Shown: piece by piece, positions 43,146-51,569 of the stretch
Position numbering within the stretch: position 1 is the stretch's first letter
Layout: each line of letters begins with the position of its first letter
Source of the DNA: Sphingobacterium phlebotomi
GTDB lineage: Bacteria; Bacteroidota; Bacteroidia; Sphingobacteriales; Sphingobacteriaceae
Direction of reading: 5' to 3'
DNA: 64,000 nucleotides
NCBI RefSeq assembly: GCF_008180195.1
Contig: NZ_VTAV01000012.1
Location: forward strand, 94,736 to 158,735
Notes under the pieces: generated by a model
What the model was told of the DNA's origin: nothing
Databases searched by the model: none
The model's input: only the letters and a program-made list of their open reading frames with translations
Position numbers and translations under genes: made by a program

Positions 43146-45737
43146 TCATCTGAGATTATATCGCAGCGTCACACCATAGGTCTGCGGATCGCCAATTACC
43201 CCAGCATATTGACCGAAATTACCCGGAGCAGCGAGTAATTGCTCATAATAATCTTTATTCGTCAAATTCCTGCTCCATACAATGACAGAGAGTCCACTTG
43301 CCGCCCGGAATCCTACACGTGCGTTTAGTAATGCATAGGCATCTATGTTCAAGTATTGTGATGGTGACGGGCTAGACGAAAATTTAGACCGATAAAAAAG
43401 ATCCGTTCCCAAAAAGTAATTTCCTGACAGTCCTAACAAGCGCCCCTTTGTCGTCAATTCGGCGGACAATGACCAAGACCACTTCGAAATCCCAGGAAGT
43501 TCTCCACCGGAAACATCTTTAAAGGCTTCGGGACCTCCCACTTCTTCCAATGGAACAGGCGCGTTAGTGAACGAAACATATTTTCCATCCGTATAAGCCA
43601 ATGATCCATTCAGTCTCAAAAATTCCCACGGCCTAACGCTTCCATCTAGTTCAATACCTTGTACGCGCACTTTCTCCGCATTGGCTAAGTAACCTCTGTT
43701 TACTCCCGGATCCGGTGTTTGTACTTGCGCCTGATAATCTTTAATATTTGTCTGGTATACTGTTAAGTTCAAAAAAGCATTTCGGTTAGGGCTGGTTTTT
43801 ACGCCAAATTCCACGTGGTTTACAGATTCCGGCTTTACTTCCGCTAGATCGGTCGCGACTTCTCCATCAATAACCGGCAGTCCACCGACGTTGATTCCTA
43901 TTGGCTTGTAACTTTTAGAATAGGTTGCGTAAGCGTTGTAAAAAGGGTTAAACCGATATTGGAGTGACAGTTGACCGGACAGATTTCCGGCGTCAGCATT
44001 TACATCAAATGTTTGATCAGAATAGATACTATTTACCGCTGCAAATTGTTCCGGCGTATAATCTATGGTGTTATCGATATACTTTTTACGGTCGTAATCG
44101 GCTACTTTTTTATCGTAGTTATACCGTAATCCCGGCAATAGATGTAATTTAGAAGTAATCGCCCAGTCAAATTGGGAGAAAACGGCTAAACTCGTACTTT
44201 TGATACCATATTTGGTACGAATGCCAACTCTATCGATCAGACCCGGACCCCATTGCGTGGCCGACTCATTGTTTTGCTGAAAGCGCCATAATGCTTCACC
44301 GGCTTCTTCTGTGTGTACCGGATCCGTTTTCAAATCCTGCCATAAACCGAATACGCCGACAACAGCACTTACTTTTTCACTAATATTACCGGAATATCGA
44401 AATTCCTGCGACCATTGATCGTGTACGGAATTTCCGGCTGAAATAGTATAAGCAGGAACACCTAAATAATCTCTGTCATTTAGCGGTACCCAATCCCAAT
44501 AACGCCAGGCTGACGTAGATGTCAATGTACCGTTTCCAATTTTATAATCCACGTTAAGAGACACGCCACCTAGTTCATTGTCAGCCTTAGAACGGGTATC
44601 CAAATCCACTTTTCTTTCGAAAGCACTTTTGTAGGGAATTTCATAACCTAAGTCTTCAATAATTTTATTGAACTGGCGATAGGCTGATCGTTGGTTTTCA
44701 ACAACTCCGGCGATACCCCAGCCGTAACCATCCGGACGTTGCTTCGTCACATCTCCGGCCAATGATATGTTTAAATTCTCATTCGGCGTAAATAACAATT
44801 GTCCTCTCACACCTAAGTTATTAATGTCATTAATCTGGCGATCGGAATGAACATTATACAAAGTTCCGTCACGCTGTGTTCCTGAAAAAGAGACACGAGC
44901 TGCCAGCTTATCTTTGATTAATGGGCCAGTTAAAGATGTTTTAGCCTGTATATAACCGTAGTTACCGTAACTCAACTCGAAATTTGCACTGGGTGTGAAT
45001 TCAGGTTGACGGGAGGTTATATTAAAAGCTCCCGACGTCGTATTTTTACCAAATAGTGTTCCTTGGGGACCGCGCAATACTTCAATTTGCTCAATATCAA
45101 TAAAATCTAAAGATGTCGCAGCGGGACGTGCCAAATAGACACCATCTAAATAAAATCCCACACCCGGATCTATACCATCATTGGTAAGACCGTATGTAGA
45201 TCCCAACCCTCTGATGTTTAACGTCGTATTACGCGGATTGGAAGAGTAAAGCTGTACCGTGGGAACTATTTCCTTAATTCTACCGACATTAAATGCCCCC
45301 GCATCTTCTATCGTGCTCGCTCGTACTATAGAGACCGGAATAGGCACATCCTGAAGTTGCTCTCTCCTTCTCCGCGACGTTACAATAACTTGGTCCAATG
45401 TTTCCTGTTTGGGTGATAATTCTATCGTAGTCGGTGAATTATTGGCGACAACTCTTTTCTGCTGATAGCCCACAACCGTGACAATCAACGTGAGGGGTAA
45501 TTTCTGACCAGTGACAAACACAAATCTTCCGTTTCTGTCCGTGCGGACACTATGAGTCACCGCCTCGAGTTGAATAGTTGCCCCTTCAATTGGTTCTCTG
45601 GAAACCGAGTCAACAACGACACCTTCTAATGTAGCATTAATGATCGGTTGAGGTTGTACTTGTGAGAATAGGTTCTGTTTGAGTAGAAAAACAAACAATA
45701 AAGCAGTTGAGTATCGCAATACTCCATATTTTTTCAT
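43146..45737 (-). CDS. Chimeric TonB-dependent receptor: SusC-type N-domain on a proteobacterial-type receptor body
   Basis: Start set at the ATG at 45737 (about 863 residues, MKKYGVLRYSTALLFVFLLKQNLFS signal); the longer frame begins with TTG at 45782 inside the leader element. The first 110 mature residues (PIINATLEGVVVDSVSREPIEG, VTHSVRTDRNGRFVFVTGQKLP) match the SusC proteins at 26823 and 39770. The rest does not: the plug reads QDVPIPVSIV, IRGLGSTYGLTNDGIDPGVG and VLRGPQGTLFGKNTTSGAFNI, a pattern typical of sphingomonad/proteobacterial receptors, and the barrel ends VTLRYNLR. No SusD partner follows. It likely imports a small substrate related to the locus. Confidence 0.9.
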   Translation of the reverse strand: MKKYGVLRYSTALLFVFLLKQNLFSQVQPQPIINATLEGVVVDSVSREPIEGATIQLEAVTHSVRTDRNGRFVFVTGQKLPLTLIVTVVGYQQKRVVANNSPTTIELSPKQETLDQVIVTSRRRREQLQDVPIPVSIVRASTIEDAGAFNVGRIKEIVPTVQLYSSNPRNTTLNIRGLGSTYGLTNDGIDPGVGFYLDGVYLARPAATSLDFIDIEQIEVLRGPQGTLFGKNTTSGAFNITSRQPEFTPSANFELSYGNYGYIQAKTSLTGPLIKDKLAARVSFSGTQRDGTLYNVHSDRQINDINNLGVRGQLLFTPNENLNISLAGDVTKQRPDGYGWGIAGVVENQRSAYRQFNKIIEDLGYEIPYKSAFERKVDLDTRSKADNELGGVSLNVDYKIGNGTLTSTSAWRYWDWVPLNDRDYLGVPAYTISAGNSVHDQWSQEFRYSGNISEKVSAVVGVFGLWQDLKTDPVHTEEAGEALWRFQQNNESATQWGPGLIDRVGIRTKYGIKSTSLAVFSQFDWAITSKLHLLPGLRYNYDKKVADYDRKKYIDNTIDYTPEQFAAVNSIYSDQTFDVNADAGNLSGQLSLQYRFNPFYNAYATYSKSYKPIGINVGGLPVIDGEVATDLAEVKPESVNHVEFGVKTSPNRNAFLNLTVYQTNIKDYQAQVQTPDPGVNRGYLANAEKVRVQGIELDGSVRPWEFLRLNGSLAYTDGKYVSFTNAPVPLEEVGGPEAFKDVSGGELPGISKWSWSLSAELTTKGRLLGLSGNYFLGTDLFYRSKFSSSPSPSQYLNIDAYALLNARVGFRAASGLSVIVWSRNLTNKDYYEQLLAAPGNFGQYAGVIGDPQTYGVTLRYNLR

Positions 45738-45765
45738 ATTTTCGGATGTTTGATAGTGAATACTG

Positions 45766-45792
45766 ACAAGTGCCAACGCCAATTGAACTTGT
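45766..45792 (-). repeat. Conserved receptor-leader element, copy C
   Basis: 27 bp, ACAAGT and ACTTGT ends around TTCAATTGGCGTTGGC. It ends 28 bases before the receptor ATG, the same distance as in copy B, and 13 bases after the hairpin. In this copy the sequence happens to be in frame with the receptor. Confidence 0.85.
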
Positions 45793-45805
45793 AATTTACT
45801 TATTG

Positions 45806-45845
45806 AACACAGGAGGGAAACAGCAATGTTTCCCTTTTCTGTGTT
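45806..45845 (-). promoter_or_regulatory. Two-part hairpin in the chimeric receptor leader
   Basis: Outer arms AACACAG/CTGTGTT and inner arms GGGAAAC/GTTTCCC are separated by a small internal loop, with a 6-base apical loop. It is strong but followed by CAATAAG, not a U-tract, so termination would have to be by another means. Its position between leader ORF and element matches the terminator at 42915. The tract TTCCC just after the leader stop can pair with its GGGAA. Confidence 0.65.
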
Positions 45846-45863
45846 TTTATATAGAGGGGAATA

Positions 45864-45965
45864 TTAGCAACAACACATTCGCATCCGAAGTGAAAGGCAA
45901 TAGAGATTGATTAAATTGCGATTTACTTTAACCGCTGAACTTAAAATTAGGTTGTAGTTTTCCAT
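45864..45965 (-). CDS. Leader peptide ORF ending in RMRMCCC
   Basis: A 33-codon ORF (ATG at 45965, TAA at 45864). The peptide begins MENYNLILSSAVKVNRN and ends LINLYCLSLRMRMCCC, with three consecutive Cys codons (TGT TGT TGC) immediately before the stop and one more Cys seven residues earlier. The end aligns with the leader at 42966 (LFCLCYRMRMPCY). An internal ATG could give the minimal MRMCCC. The tract TATTCCCCTCTA follows the stop directly. Runs of codons for one amino acid just before an attenuator hairpin are the classic mark of ribosome-mediated control, here pointing to cysteine. Confidence 0.65.
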   Translation of the reverse strand: MENYNLILSSAVKVNRNLINLYCLSLRMRMCCC

Positions 45966-45993
45966 GTTTTGTTTTAATGTTTTATACTATCGT

Positions 45994-46010
45994 TGCCAAC
46001 GCCAATTGAA
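45994..46010 (-). repeat. Orphan half copy of the receptor-leader element
   Basis: The 17-base string TTCAATTGGCGTTGGCA is identical to the core of copy C at 45771-45787, but the ACAAGT/ACTTGT ends are missing. It lies just upstream of the leader ORF, within about 20 bases of the predicted transcription start. Confidence 0.75.
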
Positions 46011-46020
46011 ACGAACAGGA

Positions 46021-46028
46021 CAAATATA
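46021..46028 (-). promoter_or_regulatory. Predicted -7 box (TATATTTG) for the chimeric receptor transcript
   Basis: Exact TAnnTTTG match on the minus strand, 55 bases before the leader ORF. A TTTG lies 23 bases upstream, at the long end of the usual spacing. It falls in the 395-bp gap 45738-46132 that also holds the leader ORF, hairpins and element copies. Confidence 0.45.
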
Positions 46029-46080
46029 AAAACATTTTTAACAAAGTCTACCAAATAGATAGATTTTATTTAAAAAAAAC

Positions 46081-46111
46081 AAAAAAGCCTGCCACACATA
46101 CTGTGACAGGC
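46081..46111 (-). terminator. Intrinsic terminator after the beta-oxidation operon
   Basis: GCCTG-CACA pairs with TGTG-CAGGC (one mismatch, 5-base loop) and on the minus strand runs into TTTTTT. It sits 22 bases after the acyl-CoA dehydrogenase stop and closes that operon, so the receptor downstream needs its own promoter. Confidence 0.85.
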
Positions 46112-46132
46112 CAAATCAATCAAAAACAATGT

Positions 46133-47914
46133 CTAAAAACAATATTTATTCTCGTCGATCATTTTCTTCGCAATCCGCTGACGAGCTTCTTTTGTATTGA
46201 ATGGCTCAGCTTTTGTAAAACGACGAAGACCAACCAACATCATTTTCAGTTCATCTCCTTCTGCAAAGGCATAGAGTGCTTCCTTACCTGCTGTAGCTAC
46301 TTTATCCAGCGTAGCATATAAGTATACCCTTGCCATATCTAAGGAAAAAGCAGCAGCATGCTCTCCCTGTATGTGATAAATTTTCTCCGCCCGCAACAAT
46401 ATCGACTCCGCCACATAAATATAACCAATGATATCCGCAATATTCATCAATATCTCCTCCTCTTTCGACAAGCTCATCATCAGTTTCTGTACCGCCGCGC
46501 CTGCCACCATTAGACCGGCTTTTTTCAAGTTCGCTATAATTTTCTTTTCAGCGGCAAAAACAGTTTCGTCTTCTTCTCCGAAATCAGGAATAGCCATCAA
46601 TTCATTTGCAACAGCCGTTGCGGGTCCCATCAAATCCAGCTCTCCTTTCATCGCACGCTTCAATAACATATCCACTACTAACAAGCGGTTCACTTCATTC
46701 GTACCCTCGAAAATCCGATTAATACGGGAATCGCGATAAGCTCTTTCCATCGGACCTTCAGCCGAATAACCCATACCTCCATAAATTTGCACACCTTCAT
46801 CAACAACATAATCCAGCATTTCAGAGCACCATACTTTTATAATTGCACATTCTATGGCAAACTGTTCTGTAGATTTTAACTTGGCTTTCGCTTCATCCAT
46901 CCCGCCGGCAACAAGCGCAGCATAAGCATCATCAATATTCTGTCCGGCCCGATAAGCAGCAGATTCATTAGCGTACAGGCGGATAGCCATTTCAGCCAAT
47001 TTATGACGAATTGCCCCAAATTTGGATATGGGCAAGTTAAATTGTACGCGCTCATTCGCATATTTTACGGCTTGCGTAACGACAGAACGTGCAGAACCAA
47101 TGGTCGCGGCACCTAATTTGATACGTCCAATATTTAGAATATTAACGGCAATCTTAAAGCCATTTTCCCTTTCAGACAATAGGTTCTCTGCCGGAACCGG
47201 ACAATCATTAAAAAATATCTGTCTTGTGGATGACCCTTTGATACCCATCTTATGCTCTTCGGGATTCATGGTAATCCCCCCAAAATCTCTTTCTACAATA
47301 AAAGCACTGAGATTTTTATCGTTATCAATTTTTGCAAATACAATGAATACATCGGCGAATCCACCATTTGTAATCCACATTTTTTGCCCATTGAGTAGAT
47401 AGTGTGTCTCTTCTATATTTAACCTTACTGAGGAACGCCCCGAATTCGCATCCGATCCTGCGTTAGGCTCCGTCAAACAATAGGCTGCTTTCCATTCTCC
47501 TGACGTTAACTTTGGAATATATTTTTCTTTTTGTTCGTCATTTCCATAATACAAGATAGGTAATGTACCAATGCCGGTATGTGCCGACAGTGCCACGGCA
47601 AATGAATAGCCACCACCTACGGCATCGCCAACTAACATAGATGTATTGAAGTTCTTGCCAAATCCTCCATATTGCTCGGGGATAGACACGCCCAACAAAC
47701 CCAATTCTCCGGCTTTATCCAGCAGACTTTGCATCAACCCCTCTTCCTGTGCATCAATTCTATCGAGCTTATCCAACACCTCCGCATCAAGAAAATCCAA
47801 ACACGTCTGGCGAATCATTTTTGCTTCTTCATCAAACTCTTCCGGAATAAAAACTTCCGTATAAGGGGTTTCACGGACCACGAATTCCCCGCCTTTCATA
47901 GCTTTTGTCTCCAT
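46133..47914 (-). CDS. Acyl-CoA dehydrogenase family protein
   Basis: 593 residues, larger than the usual 380-residue acyl-CoA dehydrogenases because of a C-terminal extension of about 180 residues, as in VLCAD-like members. Motifs seen: AYCLTEPNAGSDA (FAD/substrate loop), WITNGGFADVFIVFAK, GIKGSSTRQIFFNDCPVP, and IYGGMGYSAEGPMERAYRDSRINRIFEGTNEVNRL. It oxidises acyl-CoA to trans-2-enoyl-CoA. Last gene of a three-enzyme beta-oxidation operon, 14 bases after the thiolase stop and ended by the terminator at 46081. Confidence 0.94.
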   Translation of the reverse strand: METKAMKGGEFVVRETPYTEVFIPEEFDEEAKMIRQTCLDFLDAEVLDKLDRIDAQEEGLMQSLLDKAGELGLLGVSIPEQYGGFGKNFNTSMLVGDAVGGGYSFAVALSAHTGIGTLPILYYGNDEQKEKYIPKLTSGEWKAAYCLTEPNAGSDANSGRSSVRLNIEETHYLLNGQKMWITNGGFADVFIVFAKIDNDKNLSAFIVERDFGGITMNPEEHKMGIKGSSTRQIFFNDCPVPAENLLSERENGFKIAVNILNIGRIKLGAATIGSARSVVTQAVKYANERVQFNLPISKFGAIRHKLAEMAIRLYANESAAYRAGQNIDDAYAALVAGGMDEAKAKLKSTEQFAIECAIIKVWCSEMLDYVVDEGVQIYGGMGYSAEGPMERAYRDSRINRIFEGTNEVNRLLVVDMLLKRAMKGELDLMGPATAVANELMAIPDFGEEDETVFAAEKKIIANLKKAGLMVAGAAVQKLMMSLSKEEEILMNIADIIGYIYVAESILLRAEKIYHIQGEHAAAFSLDMARVYLYATLDKVATAGKEALYAFAEGDELKMMLVGLRRFTKAEPFNTKEARQRIAKKMIDENKYCF

Positions 47915-47928
47915 TGTTTATATATTCC

Positions 47929-49104
47929 TTAATCTAACATCTCAAAGATTCCCGCTGCACCTTGTCCCGTTCCTACACACATCGTCACCATACCGTATTT
48001 TTTCTCACGACGTCTTAACTCGTTCAAGATTTGTACGGTCAATTTAGCCCCTGTACAGCCTAAGGGATGCCCTAAAGCAATTGCCCCACCATTGACGTTC
48101 ACTTTTTCTTCATCTAACCCCAATTCACGGATAACGGCCAGGGATTGTGAAGCAAAAGCTTCGTTCAATTCGATAAGGTCTATATCTTCTTTTTGTAGTC
48201 CTGCCATTTCCAGCGCTTTTGGGATCGCGAATATTGGACCTATTCCCATAATCCGCGGCGGTACTCCTGCTACCGCATAACTCACCAAACGTGCTATCGG
48301 TTTAACATTCAATTCCTTCAACATTTTTTCTGACACAATCAAAACAAAGGCCGCCCCGTCGGATGTTTGTGACGAATTTCCCGCTGTAACACAACCGCCT
48401 GCTGCAAAGACTGGTTTTAGCTTTGCTAACGCCGCCGCAGAAGAATCCGGTCTTGGTCCTTCATCTGTATCCACGACATATTCGCGTGTCGCAATTTTAT
48501 TATCCTTTAGGTAGTTTTCGGTGACTTTAATCGGCACAACTCCGTCTTTTAAATGACCGTTTTCTATCGCAGCGATTGCTTTTTGGTGCGATCGAAGTGC
48601 AAAGGCATCTTGATCTTCACGCGAAACATGATATTCTTTCGCTACCGCTTCCGCCGTTAGTCCCATCCCCCAATACCAATCGGGATGGTCTTTCGCTACC
48701 ACCGGATTTGGTACAATTTTCCAACCGCCAAACGGCATTCCCGACATAACTTCTACTCCACCGGCAATAATACAATCGGCCATCCCGGACTTAATCTTCG
48801 CTGCAGCCGTCGCAATGGTTTCTAGACCAGATGCACAGTAACGATTTACCGTGACGCCAGGGACTTTGTCGGTATCCAAACCCATCAACGAAATCAACCG
48901 CCCAACATTTAATCCCTGTTCTGCCTCTGGCATGGCATTGCCGACAACGACATCATCAATTTTCGCCACATCCAATTGCGGCATAGTTGTCACCATGTGC
49001 TTAATAACTTCGGCCGCTAGATCGTCTGCACGCATGAAACGAAAACTCCCTCTCGGAGCCTTCCCTACTGCTGTACGATATCCTGCTATAATGTATGCTT
49101 CCAT
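47929..49104 (-). CDS. fadA: Acetyl-CoA C-acyltransferase (thiolase)
   Basis: 391 residues, typical thiolase length. The nucleophile Cys90 lies in [12 protein letters not shown], and the C-terminal active-site blocks [15 protein letters not shown] and [13 protein letters not shown] are intact. It cleaves 3-ketoacyl-CoA to acetyl-CoA and a shortened acyl-CoA, the last step of beta-oxidation. It is 7 bases from the HAD/hydratase gene and follows it in the operon. The gene symbol is by functional equivalence to FadA. Confidence 0.93.
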   Translation of the reverse strand: MEAYIIAGYRTAVGKAPRGSFRFMRADDLAAEVIKHMVTTMPQLDVAKIDDVVVGNAMPEAEQGLNVGRLISLMGLDTDKVPGVTVNRYCASGLETIATAAAKIKSGMADCIIAGGVEVMSGMPFGGWKIVPNPVVAKDHPDWYWGMGLTAEAVAKEYHVSREDQDAFALRSHQKAIAAIENGHLKDGVVPIKVTENYLKDNKIATREYVVDTDEGPRPDSSAAALAKLKPVFAAGGCVTAGNSSQTSDGAAFVLIVSEKMLKELNVKPIARLVSYAVAGVPPRIMGIGPIFAIPKALEMAGLQKEDIDLIELNEAFASQSLAVIRELGLDEEKVNVNGGAIALGHPLGCTGAKLTVQILNELRRREKKYGMVTMCVGTGQGAAGIFEMLD

Positions 49105-49111
49105 CTTTTCA

Positions 49112-51538
49112 TTAATTTCTAAGAGGTTTCCCTTTCGTCAACATATGTTGTATTCTTTCCAATGTTTTACGCTCCGCACATAATTCCAAAAATGCTTTTC
49201 GTTCTATATCGAGTAGGTATTGCTCGGAGACTTCGGTAGGTTCTGACAGGTTGCCCCCACACATCACCCACCCCAATTTCTCGGAGATCTTCTTATCATG
49301 GTCGGAGATATAATTCCCTTCCCGCATGGAAGAGGCTCCCACATAAACTATTCCTAATCCTTGATTTCCGAGCACTTTAATATCTGTTCGCGGAGCGGGC
49401 TGTATGTACCCTGCATGAGCAAGCTCCAACGCTTTTGACTTCGCATCCGCTAGCAAGCGCTTACGATTCATCGTAATGGCATATTTGCCTTCTTTCAAAT
49501 AGCCCAGTTCTGCAGCTTCTACAGCAGAAGTTGACACCTTCGCCTGTCCTATCGTTAAGAAGCGATCTTTTAACGTGTTCTGTACAATTTGATCGGGTTT
49601 ATATTCATCCGAGGCGCGAAGGGCAAATTCTTTGGAACCACCTCCACCTGGAATAACACCAACGCCAAATTCTACTAATCCCATATACGTCTCCGCATGC
49701 AATTGTACGAAGTCGGCGTGCATCGAAAACTCACAACCACCACCTAACGTCAATTGGAATGGAGCGACGACAACGGGAATAGATGAATAGCGAATCCGCA
49801 TGGCCGTATTTTGGAACATACGCACCGCTGTATTCAGCTCATCATAATCCTGCTCGACCGCCATCATGAAAATCATCCCGATATTCGCTCCCGCTGAGAA
49901 ATTTTTACCATCGTTCGTAATAACAAGACCTCGGTAGTCCTTTTCCGCTAAATCAATCGCTTTATTGATGCCCTGGATAACATCCCCACCAATAGTGTTC
50001 ATCTTGGTATGAAACTCACAATTGAGGATACCATCACCCAAATCCGTAATAGTTACCCCAGAATTTTTCCAAATGGTTTTTGTGTCCCGAATATGGTCTA
50101 AAATGATTAAATCTTCGGTTCCTGGAATCGGTTTATAGGATTTCGAACCTATATCGTAATAATGCCTTACACCATCTTGCACTTTATAGAAAGAGTCGTG
50201 TCCGGCTTCCAGCATATCATGTACCCACTGTGCTACGTCACCTTGTTGTCCCGGTAACCTTTTCTCTTCTGTCCGAATATGATCAATTGTTTCCCGCACG
50301 CCCAGTGCATCCCACACCTCAAACGGCCCCAGTTCCCAACCGAATCCCGCACGCATCGCGTCATCTATCCGATAAAAGTCATCGGTAATTTCTGGAATAC
50401 GACGGGAGACATATTCGAATAATGGATAATGCATGGCACGGAATAACGTACCGGATTTATCGGTACCTTGCTCATAAACTTTCATCCGTTTACGGATATC
50501 TTCTACAGGCTTAGTTGCCTCAAGGGTTGCCGATTTAACTTTCTCTTGCTCTTTATATTCCAGTGTCTTTAAATCGAGCGCAAGAATGACCGAATTGCCT
50601 TTGTCGTCTTTTACTTTTTTATAAAAACCTTGTTTGGATTTTTCACCCAACCATTTATTCTCTACCATTTTGGTGATATAGGACGGCAACTGAAAAACCT
50701 CTTTCGCTTCATCGTTAGGGACATTTTGTGTCAGCCCCTGCGCTACATTGACTAATGTATCCAATCCCACAACGTCTGCTGTCCGAAAGGTAGCCGACTT
50801 TGGGTGGCCCATTGCAGGTCCCGTATATTTATCTACCTCTTCTACAGATAACCCTATCTGCTCCACGAGATGTATCAACGCTAACATGGAGTAAACCCCG
50901 ACACGGTTCCCTATGAAAGCCGGCGTATCCTTACATAACACCACCGTTTTACCTAACATTTTGTCTCCAAAATGCAATAGAAAATCGATGACTTCCGGTT
51001 TGGTATCAGCTGTTGGAATAATTTCCAGCAACTCGAGATAACGGGGGGGATTGAAAAAATGCGTCCCACAAAAATGGGCTTTAAAATCATCTGATCTCCC
51101 CTCTGTCATCAAATGAATGGGGATTCCGGAAGTATTCGATGTAATGAGCGTACCCGCCTTCCGGTGTTCTTCTACCTGTTCAAAAACAGTTTTTTTTATA
51201 TCTAATCGTTCGACAACCACCTCAATAACCCAATCACACGTTGCAATAACGGGCATATCATCTTCAAAATTTCCGGTATGTATACGCTTTACATAGTGTT
51301 TGCTATAAATGGGTGACGGATTGGTTTTCAACGCCGTATCCAAAGAATTGTTCACTATCCGATTTCGAACGACCGGACTTTCTAATGTTAATCCTTTAGC
51401 TTCTTCCTGTGGTAACAGCTCCCTTGGCACAATGTCCAACAAGAGTACCTCAATACCAACATTCGCAAAGTGACAGGCTATCCTCGAACCCATCACCCCC
51501 GAACCTAAAACAGCTACTTTCTTAATATGTTTATCCAT
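49112..51538 (-). CDS. Bifunctional 3-hydroxyacyl-CoA dehydrogenase / enoyl-CoA hydratase
   Basis: About 808 residues from MDKHIKKVAVLGSG (51538); the longer frame overlaps the marR gene and lies before the Rossmann start. Order is dehydrogenase first (NAD loop GSGVMGSRIACHFA, HFFNPPRYLELLEIIP, KDTPAFIGNR) and crotonase second (NFSAGANIGMIF oxyanion region, LGGGCEFSMHAD, GVIPGGGGSKEFALR). This is the reverse of E. coli FadB but common in Bacteroidota. It performs the second and third steps of beta-oxidation. Confidence 0.94.
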   Translation of the reverse strand: MDKHIKKVAVLGSGVMGSRIACHFANVGIEVLLLDIVPRELLPQEEAKGLTLESPVVRNRIVNNSLDTALKTNPSPIYSKHYVKRIHTGNFEDDMPVIATCDWVIEVVVERLDIKKTVFEQVEEHRKAGTLITSNTSGIPIHLMTEGRSDDFKAHFCGTHFFNPPRYLELLEIIPTADTKPEVIDFLLHFGDKMLGKTVVLCKDTPAFIGNRVGVYSMLALIHLVEQIGLSVEEVDKYTGPAMGHPKSATFRTADVVGLDTLVNVAQGLTQNVPNDEAKEVFQLPSYITKMVENKWLGEKSKQGFYKKVKDDKGNSVILALDLKTLEYKEQEKVKSATLEATKPVEDIRKRMKVYEQGTDKSGTLFRAMHYPLFEYVSRRIPEITDDFYRIDDAMRAGFGWELGPFEVWDALGVRETIDHIRTEEKRLPGQQGDVAQWVHDMLEAGHDSFYKVQDGVRHYYDIGSKSYKPIPGTEDLIILDHIRDTKTIWKNSGVTITDLGDGILNCEFHTKMNTIGGDVIQGINKAIDLAEKDYRGLVITNDGKNFSAGANIGMIFMMAVEQDYDELNTAVRMFQNTAMRIRYSSIPVVVAPFQLTLGGGCEFSMHADFVQLHAETYMGLVEFGVGVIPGGGGSKEFALRASDEYKPDQIVQNTLKDRFLTIGQAKVSTSAVEAAELGYLKEGKYAITMNRKRLLADAKSKALELAHAGYIQPAPRTDIKVLGNQGLGIVYVGASSMREGNYISDHDKKISEKLGWVMCGGNLSEPTEVSEQYLLDIERKAFLELCAERKTLERIQHMLTKGKPLRN

Positions 51539-51569
51539 TCTGTTACGTTTTAGTACAAATGTCTCACAA

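Noticed and set aside
45738..45782. TTG start giving a receptor extended by 15 residues
   Set aside because: The ATG at 45737 gives a normal signal peptide, and the extension is just the element also found before the other two receptors, where it is out of frame or stopped.
45766..45792. The TTGGC-TTGGCA string as a sigma-54 promoter
   Set aside because: The TGGC part resembles a -24 box but no TTGC follows at the required spacing in any copy.
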